A DNA stretch of 64,000 nucleotides from Climacium dendroides. Taxonomy: Eukaryota > Streptophyta > Bryopsida > Hypnales > Climaciaceae. Position numbers and translations under genes: made by a program. The notes beneath the pieces are model-generated. The model made no database searches. It saw only the letters and a list, made by a program, of their open reading frames with translations, and was not told the DNA's origin. The stretch lies in assembly GCA_950106755.1 (NCBI GenBank), contig OX467086.1, positions 20,106,001 through 20,170,000 on the forward strand, written 5' to 3'. Positions 23,061 through 35,354 of the stretch are shown here, piece by piece; position 1 is the first letter of the stretch; every line of letters starts with the position of its first letter.

Positions 23061-24449
23061 CTGAAGGTTGGTCCTACACAAGGTTGGTATGTGTGTACAT
23101 CACATACAAAAAATTTACATCACTTGCATTTATATTAGATAAATATGCCTTATCCATCTCTAAATTAGATGGTTTATAATGCAATTAACTTCATTTAATA
23201 TGAAAAATTTAGGGTTGGATTTTTTTTTCATCCACCAACTTTCATCTACATTCAATGGAAGACATTCCAAGATGTCTAATGTGACTCATTGTCATTGTAA
23301 TTGATTACTTCCATGTTTCACTGATTTGAAGTTAGGTAATATAAAGAAATTGTTATTAGAAACAATCATTGTATTTGGCATATGTACTCAGCTATGGGAG
23401 CATGTTTTTATGTTGTGAAGGAGAGGAACCTAGTTGTTTCAGTGAATAGACAAAAGAGCAGAAGAAAAGATTAAAAAAATATACCTATTTTTCCTTCAAA
23501 AACTGTGGAAGTCTCAGTATGGCGTTTGGTCCCAACTTTTTCTTCAGTGTAATTAAGTCACTGCAAAATTCTCTTCTTTAACATCAACCTAGAATGTGTG
23601 CATCTTGACGATAAAAATGGTGACGGAATGTGGTTGATGTTGGATCATGGGGCCACTTCCAAGTTCTTTTTCTTACAAGCAGTGATTGCAAATGACTACA
23701 TCAAGCAAAACAACAATTTTTGATGCCTACACATAGGAAGCATTTTCTCTTTCCAGTAGTAAGTGATGCAGCTTCTCTTCATGAAACAATTGTAATGGAA
23801 GTGCACTGTCTCTTCTTACAAAAGGATCTAAATTAAAAGGAGAAGTCAACAATTGCACGGCACTAGCCTCACTAGTATGCTCCACAATAGCATCTACATC
23901 TCCTTCCTCTCCCACCTTTGTTGTAAAGGACTTGCAAAGGACGTGACATTGATAGTAAGGGAAGTGTGCACATCGGTATCCTTCAAGGCATCCATGGCTA
24001 TGTGTGTATTTTGTGTTTGTTGCTTCTCAAGTTATGTGCGTGTTTTAAGAAATGTTCATTAGGGTTATGAGGTATTCTAAGTGTCGTGAAGAAATAGGGA
24101 GCATAAGTGGCGGTGCAATGTGAGAACATATTGTGGGAGTGAAAGGTAGCATTGATTGGCCTTCTTGTGATGGTTTTTAGAATAGTTGTTTCATTGTATG
24201 TTCATGTATGACGGCTCTTTACACCAAATTTTCATTATATAGCATTTTTGGAATTGAAAATGAAGTACATTGTATGCTTTTAGTTGTCATTAGATTTTTC
24301 TCAAAACAAATGAAATTTTTTGAATTTTTGATTCATTGGCAATGTAGTAGAATATTGGAACGTCAATGGATTTTCACTAATTCATACTATAATAAGCAGC
24401 CTTCAATTATAGGAAATTATATTTTCAAAATTATTTATAAAGTTGCAAT
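23061..24449. other. Intergenic, unresolved
   Basis: Nothing convincing. A - strand frame at 23727-23915 (EEGDVDAIVEHTSEAS, then PLQLFHEEKLHHLLLE) looks protein-like, but it is short, isolated and unrecognised. It could be a fragment of a transposon protein. Confidence 0.3.
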
Positions 24450-24990
24450 TACTTTTTAGTTTGAATTATTTTTTGAGTTAGATTTCTTTTTAGGTTATAA
24501 TTTTTTTAATTACAATTATTTTACGAGTTAGAATTATTTTTTGACTTGCTTTTTTTTGAGTCACAAATCTTTTTTCACTAAGAATTTTTTTTGTTTGTAT
24601 TGTCATTTGATTTATAATTCATTTTTGAGTTAGAAGTAATTTTGGACTTAGAATTTTTTTTAGAGTTAGAATTTTTTTGAGTCAATATTATGTTTTTAGT
24701 TATAATTGTTTTTTGACTTTAGAAATGTTTTTTGAGTTACAATAATTTCTTGAGTTAGAATTATTTTTTGATTTTGAATTAATTTTTGAGCTAAAACTTT
24801 CTTTTGAGTTACAATTATTTTTTGAGTTACAATTGATTTTTGAGTTGGAATTATTTTTGGATTCAAATTAATTTTTCAATAGGAATTAATTTTTAAGTTA
24901 CAATATTTTGAGTTAGATTTATTTTTTGAGTTTGAATTGATTTTTCAATTTGATTTAATTTTAGAGTTTGAGTTTATTTTCAAGTTTTGA
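24450..24990 (+). repeat. T-rich degenerate minisatellite (~27-31 bp unit)
   Basis: About 18 imperfect copies of a unit like TTTTTTGAGTTAGAATTA follow one another, with substitutions among GAGTTA, GACTTA and GAGTTACAATT. It is a simple tandem array with no coding potential. Confidence 0.75.
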
Positions 24991-24999
24991 GCCTTTCAC

Positions 25000-25609
25000 A
25001 TAATAAAAATTCTATGAGTATACTATTCTTTTCCCAATGAAAGCAAATCATTTGAAATGTAGAAGCAATTATGTATAAGCTATCCAGTGCCTCAATTGCC
25101 TTCCACAATGAACTGCTGCCCTTGCCACTTACAAATTTGGCAATCACTATAAGTAACAGTAAAATATCCTATTAGAGGTTCCCATGTTCAACCCAATTCA
25201 CTATTACGATTCTAAGTTGTCTAGTACCTTACCCTTGCACTCATGGATTGACTCCAAAATTTTCCACTGCAGTGTAATCATTTTTGCCCGTCCTAACATT
25301 TACAAAAAAAACAAAAACATATCACATCATAACTTTTCACCAACACATCCAAATGTACAAATTTTTGGTGTTCATGAAACATATTCCTCATCCACAACTT
25401 CTATTAAAGTTTGGGCTTCAAACATGCTAATCTCTAACTATACGTACCTATCTAAAAAATCTATACAACCAAAAAATGTTGTCTGGTCCTTTGGAGGTTA
25501 AGGATTAACCAACATTGGGGTCCCTTTTGTTCCCCCAAGAAAGCAAGAGAACTTAAAATTACAACTTCCCAACTAGCCCTCTACATTAATCCTTAAATGT
25601 CAAGGTGGA
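25000..25609. other. Intergenic, no gene supported
   Basis: A 105-codon frame at 25184-25501 is open on the + strand but has no recognisable domain and lies in repeat DNA. I see no promoter, splice or homology support. Confidence 0.4.
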
Positions 25610-25815
25610 TGTTTTGCGTTTGATGGATGATAGAGAATTTCTCTGTGTAGGATAGAAGTGCAACTATTCATCCTCAAAATTTTGCAAGAAACGCGGAGGT
25701 CTTCTACAATGGTTTGTCTTGCAATGAGTGCTTTTCCAATTTTTAAGCCAATGTTTCACACGGTCATAAAAACTAATGATTTCCAAAATCATCCTATCGT
25801 CCTTTAAGGGTTAAA
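25610..25815 (+). repeat. Dispersed repeat C, forward copy
   Basis: Best preserved copy of the family described at 19150-19335, in opposite orientation. It ends with CCTTTAAGGGTTAA. Confidence 0.75.
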
Positions 25816-26029
25816 TTCATTTCTAGGGATCCATGGTGGAAATATTCCAATTTCCTAGGGGAGTGGTTTAGGGTGGTTAACTTGTATAGAACTAGGGTGC
25901 CAAAAAATTGCTGGAGAAGACACATTAGGTGGCTTTATGGTCCATAATGTTATACCTCGTTGTGGAATAGTTGAATTCAATCGAACATTAATTGTAATTA
26001 TTAAGAAAAAATTGAGTTGTCTATTTTAT

Positions 26030-26235
26030 GAAACACCTCCTATTTTGTGCTTGATTCATTTATTTTCTACACCTCCCCTGGCTGATGTTTACATTATTAA
26101 TTGTGCATCCTTCATGTATGAGAAAATATAAAATGGTCATGTCTTCTATTTCTATGGGATCTCTCATTGCAAATATGAATTCCAAATTTGCAAATTTTAT
26201 CATGCATGGCAAATAAAAAATTGTAGAATGGGATT
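26030..26235 (+). repeat. Dispersed repeat D, core copy without clear ends
   Basis: Carries the family core: ACACCTCCTATTTTGTGCTT, then CATTGCAAATATGAATTC, then GGCAAATAAAA. Similar cores are at 34155-34390, 43085-43260, 43737-43975, 47311-47585 and 54790-54885. Confidence 0.6.
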
Positions 26236-26255
26236 CGTGCCTACGTATGGTACAC

Positions 26256-27250
26256 TACAGTGGGGTACAGCTCAATTACGAATTCTTGCATTCACAGTGA
26301 AAAAAAAGTTCATTGCTGCCCACTTTGACGCCCTCCCGAGGGCTGAAAAATTAATATTTTCTAACGAATTTTTTTTTACAAGATTCTCTTTATGCTAATA
26401 ACATATGTGCCAAATTTCAAGTCCAAAAAATTTATACAAAAAAAGATATTCAAACATGTACCAACATGTGTTGTTCAAAAAAAAATTTCACTAATACCAA
26501 CTTTGACACCCTCCCAAAAATTGAAAAAAAAAGTTTTGGCCTTGAAATTTTTGGTGTAAGATAAACTTAGTGAAACTAACTTATGTACAAAATTTCAAGT
26601 TCAAAAAAATTTCCCACAAAGAGTAGTTCAACTTCTACCAACATGTGTAGTTATGAATTTTTTTTCCATAACAACACATGCTGGTAGATTTTGAATATAT
26701 CTTTTTTTAAGTAAATCTTTTGGCCTTGAAATTTCACACACATATTACCAACATAGAGGTGATCTCATGCCAAAAATTTCATGGTACATAAACAATTTTT
26801 TTGCCCTTGGGAGGGTGTCAAAGTTGGGCCATAGTGAAATTGTTTCTCATGGCTACACCTATCAATTGGTAGAAGTTGAACTACTCTTTGTGGGAAATTT
26901 TTTTGAACTTGAAATTTTGTACATAAGTTAGTTTCACTAAGTTTATCTTACACCAAAAATTTCAAGGCCAAAACTTTTTTTTTCAATTTTTGGGAGGGTG
27001 TCAAAGTTGGTATTAGTGAAATTTTTTTTTGAACAACACATGTTGGTACATGTTTGAATATCTTTTTTTGTATAAATTTTTTGGACTTGAAATTTGGCAC
27101 ATATGTTATTAGCATAAAGAGGATCTTGTAAAAAAAATTCGTGAGAAAATATTAATTTTTCAGCCCTCGGGAGGGCGTCAAAGTGGGCAGCAGTGAACTT
27201 TTTTTTCACTGTGAATGCAAGAATTCGTAATTGAGCTGTACCCCACTGTA
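26256..27250. repeat. Foldback element with ~400-bp inverted arms
   Basis: Left arm about 26256-26656 and right arm about 26850-27250 are reverse complements with scattered mismatches and almost no length difference (the paired-coordinate sum shifts by only about one base over 385 positions). The outer ends are TACAGTGGGGTACAGCTC and its complement. The central ~190 bases are unpaired or partly related. Inside the arms a sub-unit with TTTGAC(G/A)CCCTCCC recurs, so the arms are themselves built of 150-200 base repeats. The - strand frame 26943-27266 is a by-product of this structure. Confidence 0.9.
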
Positions 27251-29145
27251 CAATGGTGCCGTGCACACATCACAACAATCACAATTGTTTTTGTTTAATT
27301 TGATCCCTTGTTGGCATTAGAAATTGAATGAAAGTAAGTTTCAATCATAAGATTGTAAATGAAAAGTAAAAAACAAAATCCTAGATTTCTTGGTGAAGTA
27401 GTAAAATTCCTTAGAAAATGTTGAAAGATAATGTCATGAGAAAAGTTTTCCTTAAATCCTTTATTGTTCCATGAGTTCACCATTTTCTTCACTTTTTGTG
27501 TCAATAACATGGATTTATTATTAAATAGTCCAATGGCCCTTATATTGTATATTATCATAGAACAAGTGACAAGTTCTTTGAAAAGTTTTTCATACACATT
27601 AATTTGTAGAAAATGATTTTTTTGAGGATTGCTTTGATTATGATGGGGAAAAAATGCAAACAAACAAAATGAATTGAAGAATATATTGAACTTGGATATA
27701 TAATAGATAGTAAGGATTCAATGGAAAAAATTATCTATAGTAGATTTTATTCTATCTACAACAAAAAGGCACTACACCTTGGCCCTATGGTTGAAGCAAA
27801 TACACGTTTAGGAGGTGGCTTTAAACTTCAACCCACTTCTTAATATTTGACATGGTAATTACCCCCATGGTTCATCCAACTATGATTAGAGATTTAGAGT
27901 TGTTATGTATTGGTACCAAATGCACTTACAAAATCATGGGTCAGTTTCTTCATAGGTACTATGTCATAAGATGGGGTCTCTCTCTAACAAGGTTGTCAAT
28001 TTGAATCTCTTCTAAAAAAACTTATCCAAAAGAGGTTTATTTGCAAGATGAATCTATAATTATTTGTGATAAATCTCCAAACAATTAGATTTTTCAGTGA
28101 ATGGACAGCATGTAGTGGATATATAGACTATATGGAACATCCACCTATAACCAATGGTGTACTTAGATCTACTACAACAAACCACGTGTGAATAAGTGGT
28201 TTCTAATAAACTATAATTTTAACTTCAAATTTTGAGCATTGTTTACTAATGACTATAGGATTCTACTCCCTAAATTTCAAACTCAAATAAAATATGGAAT
28301 GATTTCTAGAAGAGGCTAAAAATGTACTAAAATGGCATGTTTTTTTAACTCAAATATTTTTAGAAAACACAATTAGATGACCATTGCATCAATATTCAAC
28401 TCAAAATGAGATTTCAATAAAGAGTTATTTTTAGGAATTTTTTGTTCATTTTTTGGACAATTTTTTCTTATATAATATAGGGGTGTGAAAGTTATTTTTC
28501 AGTTCTACACTGTATCTTTTTACTTCAAAAATTTGTAACTAACTATTATTAATAAATAAAATATCAATAATTCAAAACATAAACTTTCAAAGTAGAAAAA
28601 TCTATTCATATTTTTTCATTTAATTTTATTTAAAATTCAAAAAGTATATAGGGGTCCAAAGTTATGTTTGCACGCTAATATGAAGGAAAAAAAAGGGGGG
28701 GAGTGCACCCTCGAGACTTATAACCATTTTGATTTGCACTTGGAGTATCTTTAAGCAACTATAGAGTTGGAATACTCATATTTTTCTTTGATGGAGAAAT
28801 TAGATATAAAAAATTTGCAAGTGGAATCAATTTTTGGATCATTGAATTGAACTAAATTTACTCTAAATTCTAAAAAATGTGAACAGGATAATATACAACC
28901 TCTTTCAACAAAAACAAGTGTATAATGAATTTTTTTGGCACACAATGAACAATGAATGGATTTTCATTACAAGTCAAAAAGTAAAGTACACAATCACCAC
29001 CTTGAGGTTACTCTTTGACCATATACATGGAATGAAAACACCCAAAAAATGGAGAGAACTTAAAATTATTCATTAAAAGTGTTTTACATTCATCCCAAAA
29101 TAGATATTATGTTTAGAATTTGTAGCATTACAATGCTTTCATCCA
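27251..29145. other. AT-rich intergenic DNA, no gene seen
   Basis: Long A/T runs; the 122-codon - strand frame at 27295-27663 is compositionally biased and unrecognised. No RNA gene or repeat family was identified by eye. Confidence 0.4.
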
Positions 29146-29632
29146 CTACACAAAATAGTGAAATCAAGTTGCCTTACTTCAAGAAAGTTACTTTACAAAC
29201 CAAGAAAGTAAAAAAAATACTTCTATAGATATTTCACACACATGGAGGTTTATGAGTCCCAATCACCAGAACACTTAATTCAAAAGTGGTGCATTCTTGT
29301 ATACTAATACGTAACAATAATAAAATATTTACGTAATGTCAAATGTTGAGAAATTAGTATGGGGCAACCTAATTTCACTACACAAAATAATGAAATTAGG
29401 TTGCCCCTCACTAATTTCTCGACATTCCACATTATATAAATATGTATAGTTACTGTAGAAGGATGCAGTAATGTAGGAACCATGTGTGTTGCATGGGTTG
29501 GTGCATTGTTTCATGGCTCGGGTATAGAGAATTGCTTGTGCCTCCATCTAGACAAGTGGTGAATCATGAGGCAACTTTTGTGAGTAAGGCAATCTAATTG
29601 TTAAGGCAACCTAATTTCACTATTTTGTGTAG
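29146..29632. mobile_element. MITE-like element with 31-bp terminal inverted repeats and a nested hairpin
   Basis: The left end 29146-29176 (CTACACAAAATAGTGAAAT then C/AAGTTGCCTTA) is matched in reverse at 29602-29632 with about two mismatches. In the middle (29335-29434) lies a second hairpin. Its arms contain the same GGCAACCTAATTTCA / TGAAATTAGGTTGCC words, separated by only a few bases, and extend outward through AAATTAGT. No open frame for a transposase and no clear target-site duplication. Confidence 0.75.
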
Positions 29633-29635
29633 CTT

Positions 29636-29774
29636 AAGATATGTTCGCACATACTGTTAACAAGTGTTAAACTAGTGTTGTTACTGAAGGTCTCAAAAAT
29701 GAATTAAGACCTACTTTTGCACTAAATTCACAATACTAACATCACCCCTAACACCAAGTGCGAACATACCTTTA
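29636..29774. mobile_element. Small MITE-like inverted repeat (~140 bp)
   Basis: The ends TATGTTCGCAC (about 29640) and GTGCGAACATA (about 29760) pair exactly, and pairing continues weakly inward (TGTTAACAAGTGTTA / CTAACACCAAGTG). It abuts the preceding element. Confidence 0.55.
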
Positions 29775-30145
29775 GGTGAGAATTGCCCAACAAAAATTGG
29801 TATCACCTTTGAATGAAACATCACTCAAAAAACACCTTGAGTTTTCATTGTGTAAGGTCAATATGTCATTAACCGCACACTACCTTGAACCAAGACACCT
29901 ACTATAAATACTTTTTTTATCGCACCGCATAGGCACCGTAGAAGTACCACTCATTGTGCGGTGAAGGGTTGCAAGAACTTTTTTGTTCAATTTTAGATTT
30001 TGTAACTTGAAGTTGAAATAAAAATTGCAAAAAGAAATCTTTTTGTGCATTTCTTTTTAGAATTGAATCTCAATGTGGCATTTAATAATCAAGCCAAGTT
30101 TGAGAGCATACAAGTTTCTACAGGATTTAGGAGAAGTGTTTGAAT

Positions 30146-30518
30146 TTAAGGTAGAACTACCCATTATCACCATTTACCCAATTCCCCCACCTACAGGTTC
30201 CTCCCATTTCCGTCACTAGCCCATCTTATTACCACAATCTTACTCATCCATGATCATGATGGCAATGCACTAAGGAGGGATACATCAGCCCACGCTTCAA
30301 CAATGGTCTGGTCATGCTTTACCAAGGGTCTACTTACAGTTTTACATTTCAACTTTGAAAAATCACAAAAAATTCAATTCTTGTCAGAATGTCTTTATTT
30401 TTTTGGCAATTGACTTCTCTCAAACAATTCAATCTCTGTAAAATATGAGAGCTCATAAATAGCTTCTCCAAAGTACCTAGATAGCAAATCTGTATGGTAA
30501 TGGGTAGTTCTACCTTAA
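30146..30518. mobile_element. TTAA-bounded MITE (365 bp)
   Basis: TTAA at 30146-30149 is followed by GGTAGAACTACCCATTA. The other end reads TAATGGGTAGTTCTACC followed by TTAA at 30515-30518. The terminal repeats are perfect for 17 bases. TTAA duplication is the hallmark of piggyBac insertion, and a piggyBac relic lies 8 kb away, although relationship of the ends to that relic is not shown. The first 12 bases (GGTAGAACTACC) are nearly self-complementary. Confidence 0.75.
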
Positions 30519-32640
30519 CCTATGCGGTGATTGGCATGTTTACCTTACCCATTTTCCAGAAACCTTTTTAACCCTAAATGACGGACCTATGACTGTTGAT
30601 TTCAAGCCTCATTGTCATCACAGTTTGTTGCCATTTTGCAACAAGATATGTATGAGAAAAAATTAATTAATTTTTCAGAGATGAAACAACATGTCTTCTT
30701 TGTTGCACCAAAATTTTAGATTTTTTTGTAAATAATTGATTTTTTGTGAATTTTTGTAGATATAATGAAGAAAAATCATATCAAATAGAAAATTATTTCA
30801 AAAAATCTGAAAATTTCACCATGTGTGCATATTATAGTGATGAACAACATGGTGTAAACTCATTTTCCGTGTCATTCTATAATTAGAACGTAGTAGACAT
30901 TGAAAATACATCCAAAGTTCAAACTGCAATAATAAAATTGATTATTAGGAATTTTCTCAAAATTCAAATTGGAGTAGAAACTAGAGTGAATGAACTTTAT
31001 TTTGTTAGTTAGGTTTAAATTCAAAAAGTATCATTTTTGTAAAAAAATGACAGATTTAAAGCAAGGAGCAACAACTTTCTAAAATATACTAAAATAGCAT
31101 ATTTTGTGATCCGTTTTTTTTTAACTTCTCATTTATATGAAGACAAACAATAGCATAACTCCAAACTCAACTAGATTATCTTCATAACCCAACATGGAAG
31201 GTCAACAAGAAAAAAGTGGATGAAAAACTGCTTCCCAACTCTCTACAGTTCAAGAAACATTCATCCAAAAGCCACAAAATGGCCTCGTCGTCGTTTCTGG
31301 GTTTAAAAAAAAATTCATCGTTGCAAGGCAAATACGAGTCGGAAAGGAATGGCTTTGGGGACCCAAATAAATAAATATTAATATTGACCTTCTACAAAGC
31401 GCTGGAGTGGTCGGTCGGTGTGCACCCAAATGTTAGTGATTGATTTGATTATAAACGAAAAGCCAAGTACTGTACATTTTTTTACTTGACAGGACATTGC
31501 AAGTACCACGCCGCCTTTCAAGGTCAACTAGACCAGGAAATCAGGTATGAATTGCAACTGCCATGCATGGTCCCTTTTCATATATATTATTTGGGGTTTT
31601 TTTCTAGATCTTTTTGGGAGTCCGAACTTTGTTTCATTTGTAAAAAAAAAAGGGCTTCGAAGACCTTCTTATAATATAATATATTTTGGACTTTGTATGA
31701 AAATTCATAGTTTATTTGGACAATGGAGTTAATTGTAAAGTGTGTACAATGCAGGACCACTAGCTAGGGTTTGGGGAAAACTCAAGATGAAACTCAAATC
31801 AACTTAGGGAAAGCTCTAATACCTTTGAAGGGTTTTTAAATTGAATGTTTTGTGTTTTTTTTAAATTGCAAGCTTGCTACTAATCTAATAGACTGTATTT
31901 CACTTTGTATATCGTGTAATTTTGAAGTTGAATAAACTCACCATCAACTTCTAAACTCTGTATTTCTTATTCTACATCTCCTATGCTTAAATTGACTAAA
32001 GAATTGTGTCTTTAGGAGTGCAATTAGTTAAAAATGGTACAAAGTATTCCATTAGTTATTAATTATGTTTACTCATTGAAGGTCAAAAGAAAAGTACAAC
32101 GTGAATCTTTGAGTCTCGCTTTGAGTTGGACTTAAAGATATCTCTATTGTTGTTTTTTGACAGTTCCAGTTGGAACAAAGTATAGTGTTTTGGGAGGGTA
32201 AAATACAAAGAAAAGATTTAGCTCAACTTGGCCCTTCAAAATTGAAAATTAAAATTCACCCAATACAAACAAATGTCCTTCTTTTCCCCTATAGTTACAA
32301 GTACAAGGTATTTCAAGCCATTTTTTATGTACTTAGAGTATGGCCCCCATACATGCTAGGGATCCAACACTCTTCAAGTGTGGATGAAAAGCATTACGGG
32401 CCCTTCACAATATTTTCTCAACATTCAAGCCCAACGTGTCAAAGAATGGCCCTTGAAATCATTATTCATCCTAAAGTTTAGTTATTTTATCCTTTATTCT
32501 ACTTGACAAGTCGTCACTCGACTATTTATAGGTTGTATGTGGTGAGTAAGGGTGAGGAACAAGGAAATTGTGGGCCCTTCAAAATTAGATTAGTGTGGCA
32601 AGTAAGGGTGTCCATTCTCAAAATTATCAAACAATCTCTC
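30519..32640. other. AT-rich intergenic DNA; possible tiny ORF at 31281
   Basis: A short frame from an ATG at 31281 encodes MASSSFLGLKKNSSLQGKYE and stops after about 31 codons. Its start resembles a plastid transit peptide, but nothing downstream supports a gene. The rest shows no gene. Confidence 0.3.
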
Positions 32641-32645
32641 TTATT

Positions 32646-32772
32646 CTTTCTTTTGTACCTCTAAATATCTAAACAATGAGAATCATTGATAAATTAGTGA
32701 AGAGAATTTCTTTCTTTCGTAGCTCTAAATATCTAAATAATGAGAATCATTGATAAATTAGTAAAGAGAATC
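32646..32772 (+). repeat. ~63-bp tandem duplication
   Basis: Two adjacent copies share CTCTAAATATCTAAA.AATGA and GAATCATTGATAAATTAGT. Confidence 0.8.
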
Positions 32773-32899
32773 GAATAGAAGCGGTTCCCAATCTAGCACA
32801 CCTTCTTCTTCTCACTTCCAAAAAAAGTAGCTCCCAATGTTGATTATAAATAAACCATTTATCTTAATATGGGAAAAAAATCCAACAGTATGACACCAC

Positions 32900-33900
32900 C
32901 AAGTAGCATAATTATATTGAATCTTTCCGTTCTTCCCGAAGAAACCCACTTCAGTCCTTCCGCGACGTCGATCGGTAATGAAATCGAAAAGATGGATCAG
33001 AGTAGCATATCCTCCCATTATATAAGGACGCCACACTTCTCCAGTTCAAGTATCAACTCCGTGGATCTCCGAGTATAAAACCATATGCTCTCGCGCAACT
33101 CTCCATCTCCATCGCAACGTCGGCATGAGCCAAAGCTAGCTAAAGGGTCGAAACGGTTCAATCCAACCTCCCTCAAGTCGGAACCAACTACTTTCGACGC
33201 AAGCTGGAGCCCCAAATCGGGAAAGATATTATTCAATGGAGTACTGCCTTTATTAATTTGTCACCCAAAGCAGCGAAGTTAGCACTGAATTCCAGCACAT
33301 GCCACGCCCGCAGTCTGATCGATCGAAGCAAACCCTGAGGATTTCCAAATGTGCCGCAGGGCATATGCCCGTATATATTCCGGTAACCCCAACTGTCTCA
33401 AGGAGGCACCCCGTCGGAGAGGAAGGGGCATGGAGCTAGCGACTTGCAAACGACTTCCAACATTCATTCATATAATATACCAAAGAAGAAGAATCAAACA
33501 GCAAAAGGGGCATCCAGTATATCCAAAACGGATCTCAGGGTGGACTTGGGAAAATGCCAGGCGACGTCCTGCAACTCGAAGTATGAAAGAAGCTTGCTCG
33601 GTGCTTGTGATCTCATTACAGTAGTTTCCAATAGAATAGCTGAGCCTCTTGAAGTGACGGAGGTGACGTTCAGTGCTGCGTCGTCGTCGTCAGTTACGTG
33701 GTGGACTTGGGATTCAACCAAGCTTTAACTTATTGGTGCATTTGGCTGGTTTTTTTGTTGTTATTAATTTCAGTATATTGCATTTCCAGGAACAGCTGCG
33801 TTTTGCAACAGTGTTACGTTGCGCTCGGATCTGATTCAGTTCAGCGCTTCCTCCCCAGAGGAAAGGCAGAATATTGTGCCTGGGTTTGGGGCTAAAGTGT
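32900..33900 (+). other. GC-richer, gene-like island without an assignable product
   Basis: Composition departs sharply from the AT-rich surroundings. TATA-like words ATTATATAAGG (about 33017) and GTATAAAACC (about 33073) precede a 65-codon frame at 33085-33282. Further open frames lie at 33349-33624 and 33444-33728 (+) and 33494-33721 (-). None resembles a known protein, and the frames do not chain convincingly. It may be a small gene, a non-coding transcript or a decayed gene. Confidence 0.35.
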
Positions 33901-34154
33901 AAGAAACGAGTTTTCGGAAACAGCTTGTTGATGGATATTCTTGTGAGGACGAGAATATCCATCCGCAGCATTCGTTGACCAAAGCTCCACCGATGTTGTG
34001 TACTCTACTCGGTGTGTGTTTTTCATGCATGATTTTTTTTTCCAATTGGGTACGGTCAAAAGGAATTCATTGTTTTTTGTAAAGGAAAATTTCAATTTGG
34101 GGGAGGTCAAATAGCCAAATTACTACTATATTTTAAGGTAGGACACTAAATCAT

Positions 34155-34390
34155 GTGTACGAAGTGGGCCCAATAGGGTAATTTGGGGTTCTTAGAGGGT
34201 AAAAGTAAAAACATGCCTCCTATTTTGAGTTGTGTCTAGGGTATATTTCAATCCTTCACAAGCTAATTTGGGGTTTGTGATTGCAAATATGAATTCAAAA
34301 TTTGCAAAAAGAAAATTTATGGGGAAAATAAAAAATTCTTGCATTTTTCCTCGAGGTAAATCCAGTGTGTTGGGCCCATTTCGTGGGCAA
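34155..34390 (-). mobile_element. Repeat D element with terminal inverted repeats
   Basis: CGAAGTGGGCCCAA at 34159-34172 pairs with TTGGGCCCATTTCG at 34373-34386. The core (CTCCTATTTTGAGTTGTGTC, then GGGGTTTGTGATTGCAAATA) is the family core. About 230 bp, no coding capacity. Confidence 0.7.
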
Positions 34391-34439
34391 GGTTTAAACC
34401 CTAAAGTCCCAAGGGTGTTTTCTATCAAAAACCAGTGAG

Positions 34440-35275
34440 AACTGCCACTTCTGTTGCATTCACCTAAGAAAACAAAAAAAGTATGTTTTTTCAAAATCCA
34501 ACTGTAGGATCTTGTACTTAACTTGTTTGAGAACATGTGGTAAGAATTTCATCAAATTTGACTGCATGGATTGCAAGATATTTGCATCCAAAGTGAAGAA
34601 AACAAGTTTTTTTTGTGACTTGCTTGACTAGATTTTTTGGCTTTGAATTTTTTTAACTAAAATTTTTGCACTCTTAATTTTGATTTTTTAAGTTTTTATG
34701 TTGAATAGTTGAATTGAGAATCTAAGAAAAAAATTGTTAAGTAGAAGTAGATTAAAGATTGAAGGAAAAACTAAATCACTAATTAATAGCTTTAAGATGG
34801 ACTTGACATACAATAATCCCAATAGTGAGATGAGTGGTGAGATTGTTCTAAAAAGCAAACCTAACCTTGTCTATCAATTTTTTTTGTAAAAATTGTATTC
34901 ACAAATGAATCCTATAAGTTATTTTTTCAAGAAAATGCTTAGATTGCCCAAAAAACTAAGATTGTTCATAACTTTCTCATAACTAGTCCAAATAGAATGA
35001 ATCAAAGCTTCAAATGTAGACAAAAATATAAAAAAATATTTAGACCTTTTCTGATCTTTTGTATTGCCCGTTGACTTTTGTTTTTGGCTTGTTGTGCCAT
35101 AACTTTTTCTCCCGGGCATCGATTGAAACAAGAATTATATATTTACAAAGCTCTCAGAGTCTCAGCAAACTCCACAACTTCAAAAAATCTCAAAATTATT
35201 CATCACAAATCAAGACAATAGGAACCTACCTAGACCCAAATTGTCCCCCGAGGAAACAAACAGTCCTTTAAGAGT
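34440..35275 (+). repeat. Dispersed repeat B, copy 2
   Basis: Same order of conserved words as 17885-18740, in the same orientation, with small indels and many substitutions. Confidence 0.75.
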
Positions 35276-35354
35276 TAACATCCCCCTATTTTAGGACCAA
35301 TAGCGAAACTTTACCTAGGTATCATTTAGTTTTCATATAGATTGGGGTCAAGTC

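Noticed and set aside
25184..25501. 105-codon + strand frame
   Set aside because: Surrounded by repeat DNA, no recognisable domain, and codon content follows the local AT bias.
26943..27266. 107-codon - strand frame
   Set aside because: It lies wholly in the right arm of the foldback, and its protein text repeats with the internal sub-units.
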